The notes below the pieces were generated by a model, which had not been told where the DNA came from, made no database searches, and worked only from the letters and a program-made list of their open reading frames with translations. Shown here piece by piece: positions 12,209 to 25,700 of a DNA stretch of 64,000 bases. How positions within the stretch are numbered: position 1 is the first letter of the stretch; every line of letters starts with the position of its first letter. The stretch is from NCBI GenBank assembly GCA_014898415.1, contig RCTD01000001.1, forward strand, positions 2,294,001 through 2,358,000, in the 5' to 3' direction. Position numbers and translations under genes: made by a program. The stretch is from Stromatinia cepivora. Taxonomy: Eukaryota; Ascomycota; Leotiomycetes; Helotiales; Sclerotiniaceae.

Positions 12209-13637
12209 TATTAGATATATAATATAATCATATATAATCCGAAAAAAAAATCATTTTTCTGATTTTTTTTTACCATATATTTATTTTCTAGCTTCCGCAG
12301 GTTTTTTCTCGCTCGTTTTCTTCGAAATTAATTCTTTTTTCTAACTTGTTTCTTTCAGAATTAATCTCTTTTTTCAATTCATCACTTTCGTTAATTCTTA
12401 TATCTATTATACAAATACAAAGTACTCGGGAAAAAAATAAAATTCCTCAAAAATAGAATTCAGATATAAATGAAAATAAATACCTTCGAATTCAAAAATA
12501 AATTCCACAAAATGATAATATAAATTTTGAAATTGAACGGTTTCAATATTTAATATGATTACTTATATACAGTATAATAATAATATGAATACTTGAAGAA
12601 ATTGAAATAAAATAATGATTTGTTGATTATTAATGAAACAAATAATTGTAAACTAGATAATGTAAATCAATTAAGTAGTTAGGGATAATTTTAATATGAA
12701 ATAATTATTTTAAATGGTTATAAAATAACTATTTAGGATATTTATCTCAGAATCTTAAGGAGCGGAACTACAATTTGTATTACTCTTTTACTTTTACCTT
12801 ATCTCAAATTCTTATTCTTTGTGGTCTTTTCTTAATTGGGATATTAAAGAGCTGTAAGATATATAAGGGAAACATGAGAATTAGAGACTGTCATGCCAAA
12901 GTCTAGATTATTAAGATCACATAACAAGTGGGTTAGACTCGGATCGAAGACTAAAATGAGGAACCTCAAAACTATCTCTAATGATTTATTTCTCTGTTAT
13001 TCACGCATGTGAATTTGCGGTAGTTCAGTGACAGGAGTAGTATACAACGTAATTCCTATACCCCCCATTATTGTAAGGCGTATCGCATTTTTGATTACAC
13101 ATTAGAATACGTAATATTGAATTCCATATCACTAATATTAATGAATATCATATAGAATATTACATATCATTGTCCATATATGGAAATACTGGAATTCAAT
13201 GGAATTTCTTCCGAAACAGACGATATTAAAGTTATATCCATTGGAATTCGATAGATTTCAATAGAATATAATTATCGGTACGTCATGTGACCAACCTCAC
13301 ATAGGAACTCTGGGCCATAAATAGTACCCTCTTCTCATAGTGTAATACTATGCAAATTGGTACCACCGAAGTGATACCAACGATAACTAATATTAATTGC
13401 TTTAATATTATATATTTCGGACGGAATTCATTCAATTCTAATACCTCAATATATGGATAGTGATGTTTATTAAATATAAACTTACTACTGTACTTCAGTA
13501 TCAGCCACCATAGTACTAATTCACACTACTCCCATCACTGCGGTAGTCAAACAAAGGTTTCAAGGAAGCTGATTTTCTCCTCTTCTATTTAATTATCGTC
13601 CAGAAGTGAGTCTTTCTCTTTGATACTACCGTACTAG
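12209..13637. other. Spacer between Copia-1 and the gypsy element
   Basis: 12209-12740 is very AT-rich, with no recognised element. From about 12740 to 13637 the sequence returns to a mixed composition (CACGCATGTG, CATGTGACC, GGTACCACC segments) without a supportable gene. Because the gypsy element has a target duplication, this stretch was originally continuous with 33321 onwards. It is therefore probably the old upstream region of the 2EXR gene at 33494. The last four bases (13634-13637, CTAG) are the gypsy target duplication. Confidence 0.6.
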
Positions 13638-13929
13638 TGTGAAAGAGGTAGGTCGAGATACATATGTCCCGATAGCACACTGCAAAAGGGGATGGGAATT
13701 GGAATTGATCAGATTATATTGTAGAGATTTCAAATAGTAAAACTAATAGATTTAAATAATAATTTGGATCATGCATAAATGGGGTACAAAAAGACTAATG
13801 AAAAAACGATTGATTTCTTTCAAAAAAAAAGAAGCAAAATCTTCTCTTATATCTAACTACAAAGAGTTATATAATTATATGATTACGAATTAATTATATA
13901 TTAGATCTTGATATCCCAACTTTCTTATA
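13638..13929 (-). repeat. Gypsy-1 LTR (left, 3' LTR)
   Basis: 292 bp. The outer end TGTGAAAGAGG is intact. The inner end has decayed from TCTCACA to TCTTATA. The first 100 bases are relatively GC-containing and the remainder is transition-mutated. Confidence 0.92.
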
Positions 13930-16900
13930 TCTTTCTTTTTCTCAGAATAAAAAGATTAAAAAATAATTAGATTAAAGAAAATCAATTAGAGTATCAGCAA
14001 ATTAGGATGATAAATAATTTTTAAGATTGTTTTAAAAAAACAGTATACTTTAGATTTTTATTAGTCCAAATCTACTTCTATTGTTTTTCTATCAAATTCG
14101 ATAGGAGTTTCAAGTTCCTAAAAAGTATCTTTATTATTCTTTTCATTTTCAGTCTTTCTTGGATATTTAACCGAATATCTTGCAATGGATTTTGTACTTG
14201 TAATTAAACTTTTTGATGATTCTTGAATATGATTTAAATAATGAATAAGGATTTTTGGCATTATAGATTTTTGCTTAATATTGAAGGAATGATCCTTTTT
14301 TTTATTGTTAAATTTTATAAAAGGCTTCTTTGTTAAAGAATGATTTATTTATTCTTTATTTGATTTATAATCTATATTAGGGATTGAAGCGATATCTTGT
14401 ATTTCAGAAAATTCAATTGGGGATTTTAAAGGTTGGATTATTTTAGGAAGATTGAATAGTATTATAGATTGATTCTGAATTGGTTTTCGCTTTATGATTT
14501 CTTTTTTTTTTCTAATAAGCTTTTTTGATATAGATTGAGGTTTTCCAGTAAAGGATTCTTTATTGATTAGATTTACGATTTCCCAATTGTTGGTATTCTC
14601 TTTATTTGTGAGAATCACAGCAAAGAATCGGTTAATATTCGAATAACAATAGGTTCGGGTTTAGAATCAAAACTTTTCATTACTTTCTTTCTAATGGTAT
14701 TGAAGAATTCCCCTCTATATAGATGAAAACTCTTCAAACTAGCGTACAATTCGGCCCGCTTTCGGCTAGCCCTAGTTTCGTAGTTGAGGTTCGTAACATT
14801 ATTAGAGAATTCATTATCTTTAAGGTTCTTATTATAAAGAGCTTTTTGCCTTTGTAAAGATGTATTATAATCTGTAAATAATAATCGATCTTCTTATTGC
14901 TTTTCCTTATTTTGGAATACTTCAAATTGGATAATCAAATCTATTATTGCAAGATTATATTATCGTTTATATTAAAGTTCGAATTCATTATTATTAGTTT
15001 CAAATAATCTATTTGTTATTTTCTTAATAATATTAGAATCCCAAAAGAAGTATTCTAAAAGGGTTATAGAAAAATGATCTTGTAAAACAAAATTGATATT
15101 AAAAGAAAAGGATCAGGGAATATAAAAGCCTTTTTCATTAAATTCGTTTAACTCAAAAGGGATAATCTGATTTTGGAGAAATCTCTGAAGATTTTTGTAA
15201 AAATTATTATTCTTTATATTCTTTTTATTCGAAATTATAATTAGGTAGGAAATCAGTATCAAAATCGATTTATAGGATCCAGGAAAGCTAGTATATCTCA
15301 AAATGATATTTAATCGAATTACAATTATTCGGGATTCAGGTTTAATTAGGGTCCTTTAACGAAACTGATTCTTTTATTTAGTTTTTTAGAAAACTTCTCT
15401 TTTTGTTGTTTAATTAAGATTATACTATAATTAATGAATAAAAGAATATTTCTTTAGAAGTTTCTAAATTAAATTGTTATTGTTATTTAGTTTATAAAAA
15501 GTAAAGATTTGATACTCTTTATAGAAGTTTTTAATTGATTCTTTTAATTTAGAAAGGTTGATTATAATAATTACTTTTTTTGAAGCTTCTTTTTATTTAC
15601 CTTTAAAAGTTAAATGAAAAAGATTAAAGAAAGAATAATAAAAATTAAACTTTTTATTATAATTAGGAAAATGTAATATAAATAAAAGTATTAATACAAA
15701 ACAGAATTCTTTATCCTTTTAAGTATAAATAATAGTATATTATAATATAAAGTTATATTTTAAAAGGAATTGAATGATTGAAAAGTAATAATTCGAAAAT
15801 AGGCTTTCTTTAAAGATTCTGTGGAAATGTTATTCGTAAACAATAAGAATATTTTTGTAAATATTTTGTAAATCAAATTTATCTTTTTATTTGAAAATAT
15901 ATTGAAATAAAGGGATATGTAGGGTAAATTAATTTTCAAAAGATTCTTTATTTGATGGTTTTAGTAAAAGAAGATTATTTTTAAGAGTTTTGTTAGAATT
16001 AAAGGAATAAAAGCTTTTTATTAAATTGAATTGATTAGAATCGAGGGTTTGTTTTGATTATTCTAGAGTTAAGGATTGATATAAATAGAATCAAAAATAG
16101 AATGCCTTTATTAATTTCATTTTGTTAATATGTTTTCGGTTTTTAGTAATAATAATCAATTTGTTTTATAATTTCTTAATCGAAATATATTTCGATTTTA
16201 GATTGAGAAGTTTTATTAAAGTATACAAATAGTATATATATAGAGTATTTATAATGATTTGCTTTTTTAATGATACAACAATTTTCTATTTTATTTGATC
16301 AACAATATATTCATTGTTTATCAAAGAATATTATCCTTTTTCAAATTGATAATTTAAATTGCAAGAGTAACTTTTCAATTTCTATAAAGAATTTAAAATT
16401 GTTGGAAATTGAATCATTATCACCTGAAATAAATTTTGTATTGTAATTAATCATATAATGATAAAGTATAAATCTATTTAGAATAAATAAATAAAAAGAG
16501 ACTTTTTTCGAAAAATCAAAATGATAATCTTTCTTTTCTTATTTATCGATATTCATGATTGTAGACTTTGAAATCGATATAATCATTTAGAAATAAAGAA
16601 ATCGGTGTACACAAAGAATATTTGATATAGCAATTATTTTTAATTATTCTTTAATATTAAATTCCTTTTTATCATTATCATTATTAAAGAATACCGGAGT
16701 AGTTTCTATGATAATTATTTTATAAATAAATTTATCCCTTTATTAAACTTCGAAAGGATTTTCGTTTTTATAATATTTTTTTAGAAACCCAAGATGATTG
16801 AAAATAAATCTATAAAATCTAAGGATAGGATTCTATATAAAATTGTAAAAAAAAGATATCTAATTTTTTTTGTTCTTTATATTAACTTTTATAATAAATT

Positions 16901-17389
16901 TATATATAATACAGAAATCTATAGAACTATACTTTTTGATTCCTTTATCTCTTTTTTGTATAAAGTATTCAATTATATATTTATTCAGAAACTTTATAAG
17001 GATTTAAGGATTGAGATAAAAAACGTAATAAATTATATTTGTTTTTGTTGAAGCATTATTTAAATTTATATTCTTTAATCAAAAATAAACGAAAGCTTTT
17101 CTTCAAATAATTATCCAAATTCTTTCGAGATTTTTAAGATCTTTTTTGGCTTTATTGTAACGTTATTCGACAAATTGAATTATATTATTATTTTTAGTAA
17201 AATAATCGATTTTAAAGAGATCAATTATTTTATAAAGTTTCTAATCTTCGATTTGATTTTTTACTTTATTTACAAAATCTCTAATAAAGTTAGTAATACT
17301 TATAAAGTAATTAAATCATTATTCAAAAATATTGTATTTCTTTTTAACTTCAAAAATCTTAATGAATATAAATGCTTCGATTTCGTTAT
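13930..17389 (-). pseudogene. Gypsy-1 internal sequence distal to the Copia-2 insertion
   Basis: Very AT-rich remnant that completes the gypsy element. It should hold the end of the integrase and the 3' region. A minus-strand open fragment at 14734-14925 has a denser GC patch near 14734-14800, but I cannot place it in a known domain. No complete ORF survives. The five bases before 17390 (GTTAT, 17385-17389) are the Copia-2 target duplication. Confidence 0.6.
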
Positions 17390-17698
17390 TATCACGGGAT
17401 AGTATGATTACAGAGCACTTTCAGAGATCGGGGAATAGGTGGTACACGTGATTGGTAGAGTAAAAGAATTGAATGACTTGCCCTTGATTATATGAATCAA
17501 AAGTTATATATATAGAACAAATGAATGGTTATTTAGTCGATATGCATTTTAATTAAACTAGATCTTTATTTATTAGGATATTAGGATCACCTTATCAATT
17601 AATAGATTGGTAAGGATTAGTAAATCCTTCATTCCGATTGGAAAGTATACGTTTTGATCTTTCATAAGATATAAAGGATCACAAGACTTTCTATAATA
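17390..17698 (-). repeat. Copia-2 LTR (left, 3' LTR)
   Basis: 309 bp, the same length as its partner. The outer portion is GC-containing (GATCGGGGAATAGG). The inner end has decayed from CCGTGACA to CTATAATA. Confidence 0.92.
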
Positions 17699-19547
17699 CA
17701 TTCCTCAGATCGAAAGACGATCTGAAATAAATGAAAAGGTATAGAAAATAGCAATTCATATGATTTGTAAATGAATATATAAGGCGATTATAGATAGATA
17801 TTAATAAAGGAATGATATAATATATAAACTTGAAATGATCCTGGTACCCTTAGAATAAAGAAGAATTTGAGTATATATAAATCGCAAATTTCTTTTGGTC
17901 TTTGGTTTATTGTTTATGATATTCTTCGAAATCAAGATTTTGAACAATAAAAAGAAAGTTTTCTGTTGGGAGAATATAGATGAATGATCGATTTTATAAT
18001 GTAGCAATTGAGAATGTATATAATTGTTAAGTTATAATATATTGATCGTAATAGTGAAGTAAAATGAATGAATTTTTAAAGGTATATGAATCCCTTTTTT
18101 CATATTTTTGTTTTTGTTTTAATCAAGTTTTTATTGATCATTATTATATCTAAGATTTCGGGGTCTAAGAAGGTTAAACAAACGAATTTCAATTGTATTA
18201 AGTAAATGATAGTTGAGAAAAAAGCTTTGAAAAAGTCGAATACGAGAAAAGATCCTAGTATTTCTTTAAAGGATTAATAAATCGAGTAGAGAGAATTAAT
18301 AAATCCAGTGCAAATAACGAATCAAGATATCGATCTCTAGGAGTATAGCTTAATTAAATCTGCTTTTAGAATGATATATAGTTATTTATTTCAGAAATCG
18401 TTTTCTTTTGTTAAAGGAATTATTATTTGTTATAATCAATTACTTGTTATAAATTTAGATAGTAATTTGAAGGTAGATTTCGTTTTTGAATTCTATTATA
18501 TAATTGAAAGGTTTTACTAATTCTGTATTTGTAATTATCGAGATAAGGATCGTTCGATAAAAGAAAGAAAAAAGGGAGAGTTTCTTTATCTGATAACAAT
18601 AATCCATTCGATCCTTTAATATTAGGTTTTTTGAATGATAAATCAAATAAAGAAGAGAAAGAAAAAATGTTGTCGAAAATTACTGATTCTTTAATCAAAA
18701 TAAAAAATAAAGGAAATTATAGAAAAAAGAATAATTATTTATATATTCAATATATAAAGTTGTTGATCATTAGGAGATATAATTTCTATAATAAATGCTT
18801 TATTGATTCTTCCAAGCTGAATAGTTGTTGATATTGGAATTGTAATATTTATCTATATATTCCCTTACCAGTTTTTCTTTATCCTTTGATAAATTATTAT
18901 ATTATTATTTATCAGCAAAATTCGAAAGTAAGTTCTTCATTCATTCCCTACTTTCATAATATATTGATTATTGATTGTATAATCCAAATAAGGATATAGA
19001 ATTGCAATAAAGGTGATATTGGAGATTAAAGAAAAAAAAAAAATTATTCTTTTGCCTCTATATCATTGTTCCTTTTCTTTTCGCTGTATTACTCATCGGA
19101 ATTCTCGAAAAATCAAATGGAAGAAGTATATTGTGATTTCAGAAAACAATAATAAAGATAAGAAAAAAAGAATAATGAAAAAAAAAAAAAAAAAAAAAAC
19201 GGATAATACATTTAAAGAAAAAGGAAAGAAGAAATAGTCCTTTAGCTTCTATAATATCAATAGCATTATTAGCTCCGATTGTTTTAATTGTTCTTCGTTC
19301 CTTGATTATTATGGATAATTTAAAGACTCTTTTATTTGAATTTCAAATTATTGAATTTAGAAAAAAGTTTATCCTTTTTCGAAGATAGGAAAATGAAGAG
19401 TAGAGAAATGATCGGCTTTGATTGTTCTTTGTTTCTTGATGGATATAGAGTATACAAATTGAAGTACATTATAGAAAAGTATAATAATCTGGGATATCAA
19501 ATAGGACTCATTCTATCTACACCAAAGGGAAGAATTATGAGCTCCAA

Positions 19548-19636
19548 ATTATCGTTATTCAAACTCTATGATTATTGTTACTCAAATTTTAGATTATCGT
19601 TACTCAAATTCTAGATTGTTGTTATTTAAACTCTAT
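19548..19636. repeat. Tandem repeat, about 22 bp x 4
   Basis: Four consecutive copies of an ATTATCGTTACTCAAATTCT-type unit that differ mainly by transitions. The array overlaps the last codons of the Copia-2 pol relic and runs into its 3' region. It probably belongs to the element rather than the host. Confidence 0.7.
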
Positions 19637-22600
19637 AATCCTGTTGCTTATATCTTGTAGATTGAGAAGAGATCGAAAGTATTCGAACTTTTGTCTTGTA
19701 AGGTTTTTAATGAACCCATCAACAATCATATCGGTGGTCGGTAGATAAATTATATAAAAGTTCCCTTTTGAATATTCTTGATATAATCATATATTTTGAA
19801 TATCGATATAATATAATTTTATAATGATCTATTTGTTCTTATCAATCATTAATTTAATCATTTATTGATTGTTATAGAAGATTATTATAAACTCTTTCAT
19901 TGCTAAATCGATTTCTTTTAAGAAATATAGGATTATTATAATTTCTTTTGATATATATTCGACTCCGAGAAGTTCTGTTTTGATAATCGAGATGATTATA
20001 GTATCTTGTTTGGATACTTTCCATATAATTAAATCATCGAAAAGGGATATAATATACCCCTAAAATGATCAATGAATATTTGGATCATTTGCAAAAGAAG
20101 TATCTAAAAAAACGAGAAATTGTAATATTTGATTATCACTATATTGGATTATGAGATACCTTATATTCTATAAATATTATAAACAGTGATCAACAGTTTT
20201 CATATAATCGTTCAATGAGTTGGTCAAATAATAGCTCAATTGTAAAATAACGAATAATATATCCGCTCTTATAATGATTACAGTATATAATACTGAACCC
20301 ATTTTCTTTTGATACATTTTTATAATATATATAGAAACTTGACCCTGATTTTTCCGAAATACTATTATCGGGAATAATATACTTGTTATCCTGTTTGTTG
20401 CTTTGAATTTCTTAGCAATCTTTTTAATATATATATTATGAACTAACTATAGCTTTTTCTTGAATCGATTATAAAGTATATATATATTTAAAAACCATTT
20501 AATATTTTTCAGATTTTGTAATTTATATATAGTTTTGATTCCCTCAATAATCTTTATAACAATTGATTCGTTTTTCTTATAATAAATAATCTGAATATCA
20601 TCTACAAAAAAAAGAATCATAATAATGTACTCTAAATTAATATATAAACATAATTCCTTCTTGTATTATATCAATCCTAATTTCTCGAGTATCCGAATGA
20701 AATCCCTAAACTATATAATTGAAGAATCTTGTAGATTATACAAAACTCGATTGATTATAATATTTTTGTTTGGGATCTTATATTCATCAGGTAGATAGTA
20801 TACAATTGAGATATCGAAAGGATTATATAGAGTATTGATAAAAATGTTGATTATATTGTATTGCTTTATTTCGAGATTGTATTTAATGATAATTATTATT
20901 ATAATTCGGAATGATTAGTTTACTAATATAGTGATGTAAATAATCTCAATAGTACTTTTAGCTTAAAGATTTCTTTATATTATTAAATATAAATAATAAC
21001 GAATAATTAAATCTTAATTATTACATTTATATATAAATATCTATTAAAGGAGAATCAGTTTTGTAGGTTCTGATCCAGAATCGATTTCATATCAGATTTT
21101 CCTAATCTTAAGGTTATTAATCTCAAGATTATAATTCTATTTGAATCAATATTCCATTTAATGATTTTCTAATTAATAATAAAAACGAAGTAATTTTGGA
21201 ATTGCAAATATATGAATTCGAGGAAATAGTATTGCTTTTAATCTATTAATTATAAACTAAATAAAAGACAATAATGATTTTGCTTCAATTCCAATAATAA
21301 TCATATTATGAATTATTACAAATTGAAAACATTCCTCTATATTGTCCATTCTTTATTGATCAAATCAGAATATAAAATGAAAGTTATTTAAATAAGATAA
21401 TCCTATTAAATTTGTTCTTTGAGATATAATAATTCTTATATAGAATCCAGTATTAGAATCGCTCCTTTGATAATATTGCTGTATATATAATTGTCTTTGT
21501 ATACATACTAGTTGCTTTGGGATACAAAAGCTAAATGATTTCTAGAAAAAAGATAATTCCGAATAGTAATTGTATAATTGAAACTCAAATGGATTGATCT
21601 GAACCCTGGGTATTTCAATCCTTATAATATAAGCTTTTTTAGATATCTATTCGAAATCATAAATCCATAAATCTTTTATGAGTTAATTAGATGAATATAT
21701 AGAATATGATAATCTTTATAATAACTGGATTTCCTTTATAGAATATTTTGATTGATCATTCTAATATATATACTTTTTCTTGGAATATTGAGGTTAATTG
21801 ATTGGAGTAGTCTCTGGGTTACTTTTATATATATTATAAAGAACTTTGATAATACAATTAATAGATTTATATTCTATATTCCCTATATCAATATATTCGA
21901 TAAAATCGGGATCTGTATTATTGTTATAAACATCTCCTTAAACAATATCAACATTTTTATCTACAAGATATAATTGTTTTTCAATAAAAAAATCGGTTTC
22001 TTCAATTTCTTTAATAAAAAGATCAATCGACATTTATATATCTTTATTGTATACTTTATCCTCACTATCTAAAAGATTAAATAGATTGAATAATCCTAGA
22101 TCGATTTCTTTATTCCCATCATTACCCCCCAGATCTACATTTACCCCTAAGATCAGTTTATTTGTAAATAATAAATCTAAAATGTATTTAATAAATAAAT
22201 CAAAAGCTTTTTGATCCATAAAAATAAATAAATAAATGAAATCTTCATAATTATCCTCGTTTTAAATGATTATCCTGTCCATTTCGATATAATCTTGTAG
22301 ATCAAGAGTTCTAATAAACTGTTTAAGCTCTTCTGTAATATAAATATCAATCATTTAATTGATAGAATTCATATAATAAATGAATTCCTTATTGAATATT
22401 ATATTTCAAATAATAATAACTTTATCGAATTTGAGTATCTATATACAATAGATCAATATACCTGGGATATAGCCCACTAAATACTCAATATATATTTGAA
22501 GATTGATTTTGTATCATTTTCTATTAATTCCAGTTTCTTTGTTTTTATCCAAAGAGTAAATTCAATATCTATATCTATAGATTCTATTCCAATTGAAATA

Positions 22601-23869
22601 AAGATCATTAAATATTTTCTTTACGAATAAAGAATTATCTTTACAAAAATAATCATGGAATTATATATCGAATATTTCATTAAACGATTTAAAGGATTTG
22701 ACCTTCAAAGGATTTATATTATATAGATAAATAACAGTTTATATTACTTCTATTTACAATTTATTCAATAAATCTATTGTGATCTGTATTTTTATTTGTT
22801 TTATAATTATTTCTTATCCTGTACGTTCTGATCCTTTATTAGGTTTATATATATAAGATAAAAATAACTCGAATTCGATACCTTTTTGCTTAATCCATTT
22901 CTCAAATAATATTGCTCCTATAATTCTAATGATAAATATATTATTATCCTATTTGATTACTACAATCGCTAAACTGTATTTACAATGAACTCAAACTACA
23001 AAGCTTTAAATAATTATAAATACTTCATTATATGTTTTGCAATAAATTGGATATAAAAAGATCTTACTATAATACATTTCTTTGATTAGTAAAAACTATA
23101 ATATATTGTTATACCTTTTATCGAAATCAAAAAGATTCCATTAGATTTTGTAGAAAGGCCAAGATAATTAACGATCATTTGAAATACAAGAAATAACTTG
23201 CTTTATATAAATACAAATATAATCAACATAATTGAAATGAATAATACCTTTTATTTTAATATTTTATATTACAAATACTAAATATTCAAAAGCTTCCTTC
23301 CCCAAATGCCTAAAGCGTTTATACCACATTTCATTCGTATCTTCTCTTAGAAAAGATGGATCGCGAAAACGATAAAATGCTTTGTTTATTTTTCTGTTTA
23401 TTGTTGAATATATTATAGAAGAATTGTTTATAAGAATAGATAAAAGAATATTTGAATAAATAGAAAATGATTTGTATTTTAAGAATACAAGATTTTCAAT
23501 ACAAATGTATTATACAATTATTATATTATTTGTATGATTTCCTTTACGAAAAGTATAATTATGTCTTGAGAATTATAAGCCGGCTTTCTTCAATCAAGTT
23601 TCCAAAACGATATTAATATGAAAACCAGAGATAAGTATTATATTATTCAAGATTAGATCATTATTAGAATAACTTTCTTTTTTGATAATCTTTTTGATAA
23701 TACAAACTCTATATCTTAGGACTTGGAAATTGGAAGTGTCTGCTTTTATAAGATTATTGAGATCGGATGATCGATATCGATGATCATTCAATAAAGATAT
23801 ATCGTTTATAATATATATAGTATTACAATTATCAAGCAAGATGCTATTAAACAAATGGTATACTTTCAT
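19622..23869 (-). pseudogene. Copia-2 pol relic (protease to RNase H)
   Basis: The protease segment at 23594-23869 reads LFNSILLDNCNTIYIINDIS, where copia proteases have D-S-G-x-x-x-H-I; the catalytic loop is changed to D-N-C. The RT active site reads FVDDIQIIY at about 20594-20605 (minus strand), with both Asp retained. The RNase H terminus near 19690-19731 reads TTDMIVDGFIKNL then RQKFEYFRSLLNL, matching the copia ADMLADGLTK pattern. The reading frame ends at a TAA at 19622-19624. Many in-frame stops and frame changes make it non-coding. Gag should lie between 23870 and 25386, but I could not recognise a zinc knuckle there. Confidence 0.85.
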
Positions 23870-25386
23870 TATTGTAGAGTATATTTTTGATTGATTGTAT
23901 CGAATATCTAAGATAGTAATATTGATTGAAGGTTTTGAAGGATCAATGGAACTTTTTATTCATTTCTTTTTGATTCAATCAAGATGAAACTGTTTTTATA
24001 AATACGATCTTATTCGATCCCTAATTGCTTGTAGTTCGTTTTTGTTGAATACCCTTTTGAATAATAGATTGGTTCTTCTGATGAGCATTAATTTTATGGC
24101 TTTGCAATTGTGAATAGTGTAGTTATAACCAATTCCATTGTTCTATTCAGATTCGGTTCTGTAAGAACATTCCCAGATCTTTTTGATCCCTTAATTGTTT
24201 CTAGAATTGATACTTTTCTTATTCTTTTTAGACTTTTTATTATTTTGGGAAAAGGTAAATATAGAATATACTCCTCTTTTAGCTTTTAAAGAAATAAAAT
24301 CCTGGAAGATTAATCCTTCAAAAACGTTTCCGAATTGTTTGAATAAAAGATTGAATAATCCAAATTGATTGTTTATCTCGATCTATATAATTATAATATT
24401 TGCTCAAATTGGGAGCATTCTAATATCAATAATTTGTAGAAAAGTATTGATAATAATTTCATTCTATACTTTAATGATTTTATATACGAAAGCTTTAATA
24501 TAGATTATAATTCAATCTCTGTATTATTTGATAGGATCGATTCTGCCAAGCAAGGTTTGTATTAGAATAGACCGATATTCTTGTAGTATTGCGAGTTTGG
24601 CAATAATTATTATAGATGTGAGCTTTTTTTTGAATACATTGATGATCGTTTTAAATGGAAAAACTGTAATACCCTAATTGAAAATAAATAGTTTTATAAA
24701 ATATACTTAATCAACTAATGATTCGATCCATTCATAAACATCCTGGAAAGCTTTGTAATTCTATATATATTCTTATTATCGATATCGATACTCCAATTGA
24801 AAAAAAACAAACTTGAAGGAAATTTCTTGGAAAATGATTAGGAATGGAATAATAGATCTATTAGAAATGAATCCTAATGTATTATTATCAGAATCTTTCA
24901 TTTTCGTATTTCCATTAATATCTTCTTTGGATTGAATCGTTATAAGATATTCCGAGAATTCTTTTTAGTATTGAATTTGTTTCTTTTGATTATATTTAAT
25001 TTGAAAATCGATAACGAAAGATAAAATAAATAGTTTGACCAAAAACCAATCGATCTAAGTATGAATAAATTTACTCATTAGATCGGAGTTTGGAATGGAT
25101 ATTGTTGATATAGAAACAAATAGATCGTTCTCTGGATTAATTGAATTCCAGATTCCTTGAATTTGACATTTATTTTTCAAATATAGATACTATTCCAATC
25201 ATTGAATATAGATTGTAAGAAAAAGATCGTTTTGATTTTTTATTATATTAAATAAAAATAACTAAATTAATATGAATATTGAATTATAAATAAAATAAGA
25301 ATAATATTTTTAAGAATGATTTTTTGAGTATTTAATAATCATCGGATAGGAAATTATATAGATTTAAGAACTACTGGGCTCATAAC

Positions 25387-25695
25387 TATCATAGGATAGT
25401 ATAATTACAAAGTATTTTCAGGGATCAGAGAATAAATAATACATATGATTGGTAGAATAAAAAAATTAAATGATTTACCCTTGATTATATGAATCAAAAG
25501 CTATATATATAAAACAAATGAATGATTATCTAACTGATATACACCTTAATTAGACTAGATCTTTGTTTATTAGGATATCAGGATCACTTTATCAATTGGT
25601 AGATTAATAAAGGCTAGTAGATCCTTCATTCCGATTGAAAAGCATACGTTTTGATCCTTCATAAGATACAGGGGATCACAAGGCTTTCCGTGACA
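25387..25695 (-). repeat. Copia-2 LTR (right, 5' LTR)
   Basis: 309 bp. The inner start has decayed from TGTCACGGG to TATCATAGG. The outer end CCGTGACA is intact and is followed directly by the GTTAT duplication. Confidence 0.92.
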
Positions 25696-25700
25696 GTTAT

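Larger units (their letters stand above)
17390..25695 (-). mobile_element. Copia-2: Ty1/copia retrotransposon nested in Gypsy-1
   Basis: 8306 bp bounded by 309-bp LTRs (17390-17698 and 25387-25695), with TGTCACGG...CCGTGACA termini best preserved at the right end, and perfect 5-bp duplications GTTAT at 17385-17389 and 25696-25700. Minus-strand relics run in copia order from right to left. Next to the 5' LTR the primer-binding site reads GTTATGAGCCCAG, an exact complement of the CTGGGCTCATAAC anticodon-arm sequence of initiator tRNA-Met, which indicates half-tRNA priming. It is heavily RIP-mutated. It differs from Copia-1 in LTR length and sequence, so it belongs to a separate family. About 1.9 kb between the pol stop (19622) and the 3' LTR is not explained by copia coding capacity. 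Confidence 0.93.

Noticed and set aside
13010..13637. GC-richer island considered as a gene remnant
   Set aside because: No frame longer than a few dozen codons and no recognisable motif. Better explained as displaced upstream DNA of the 2EXR gene at 33494.
19013..19237. Poly-lysine ORF with an A-run near 19176-19199
   Set aside because: Homopolymer-driven frame inside Copia-2 3' sequence, with no coding support.
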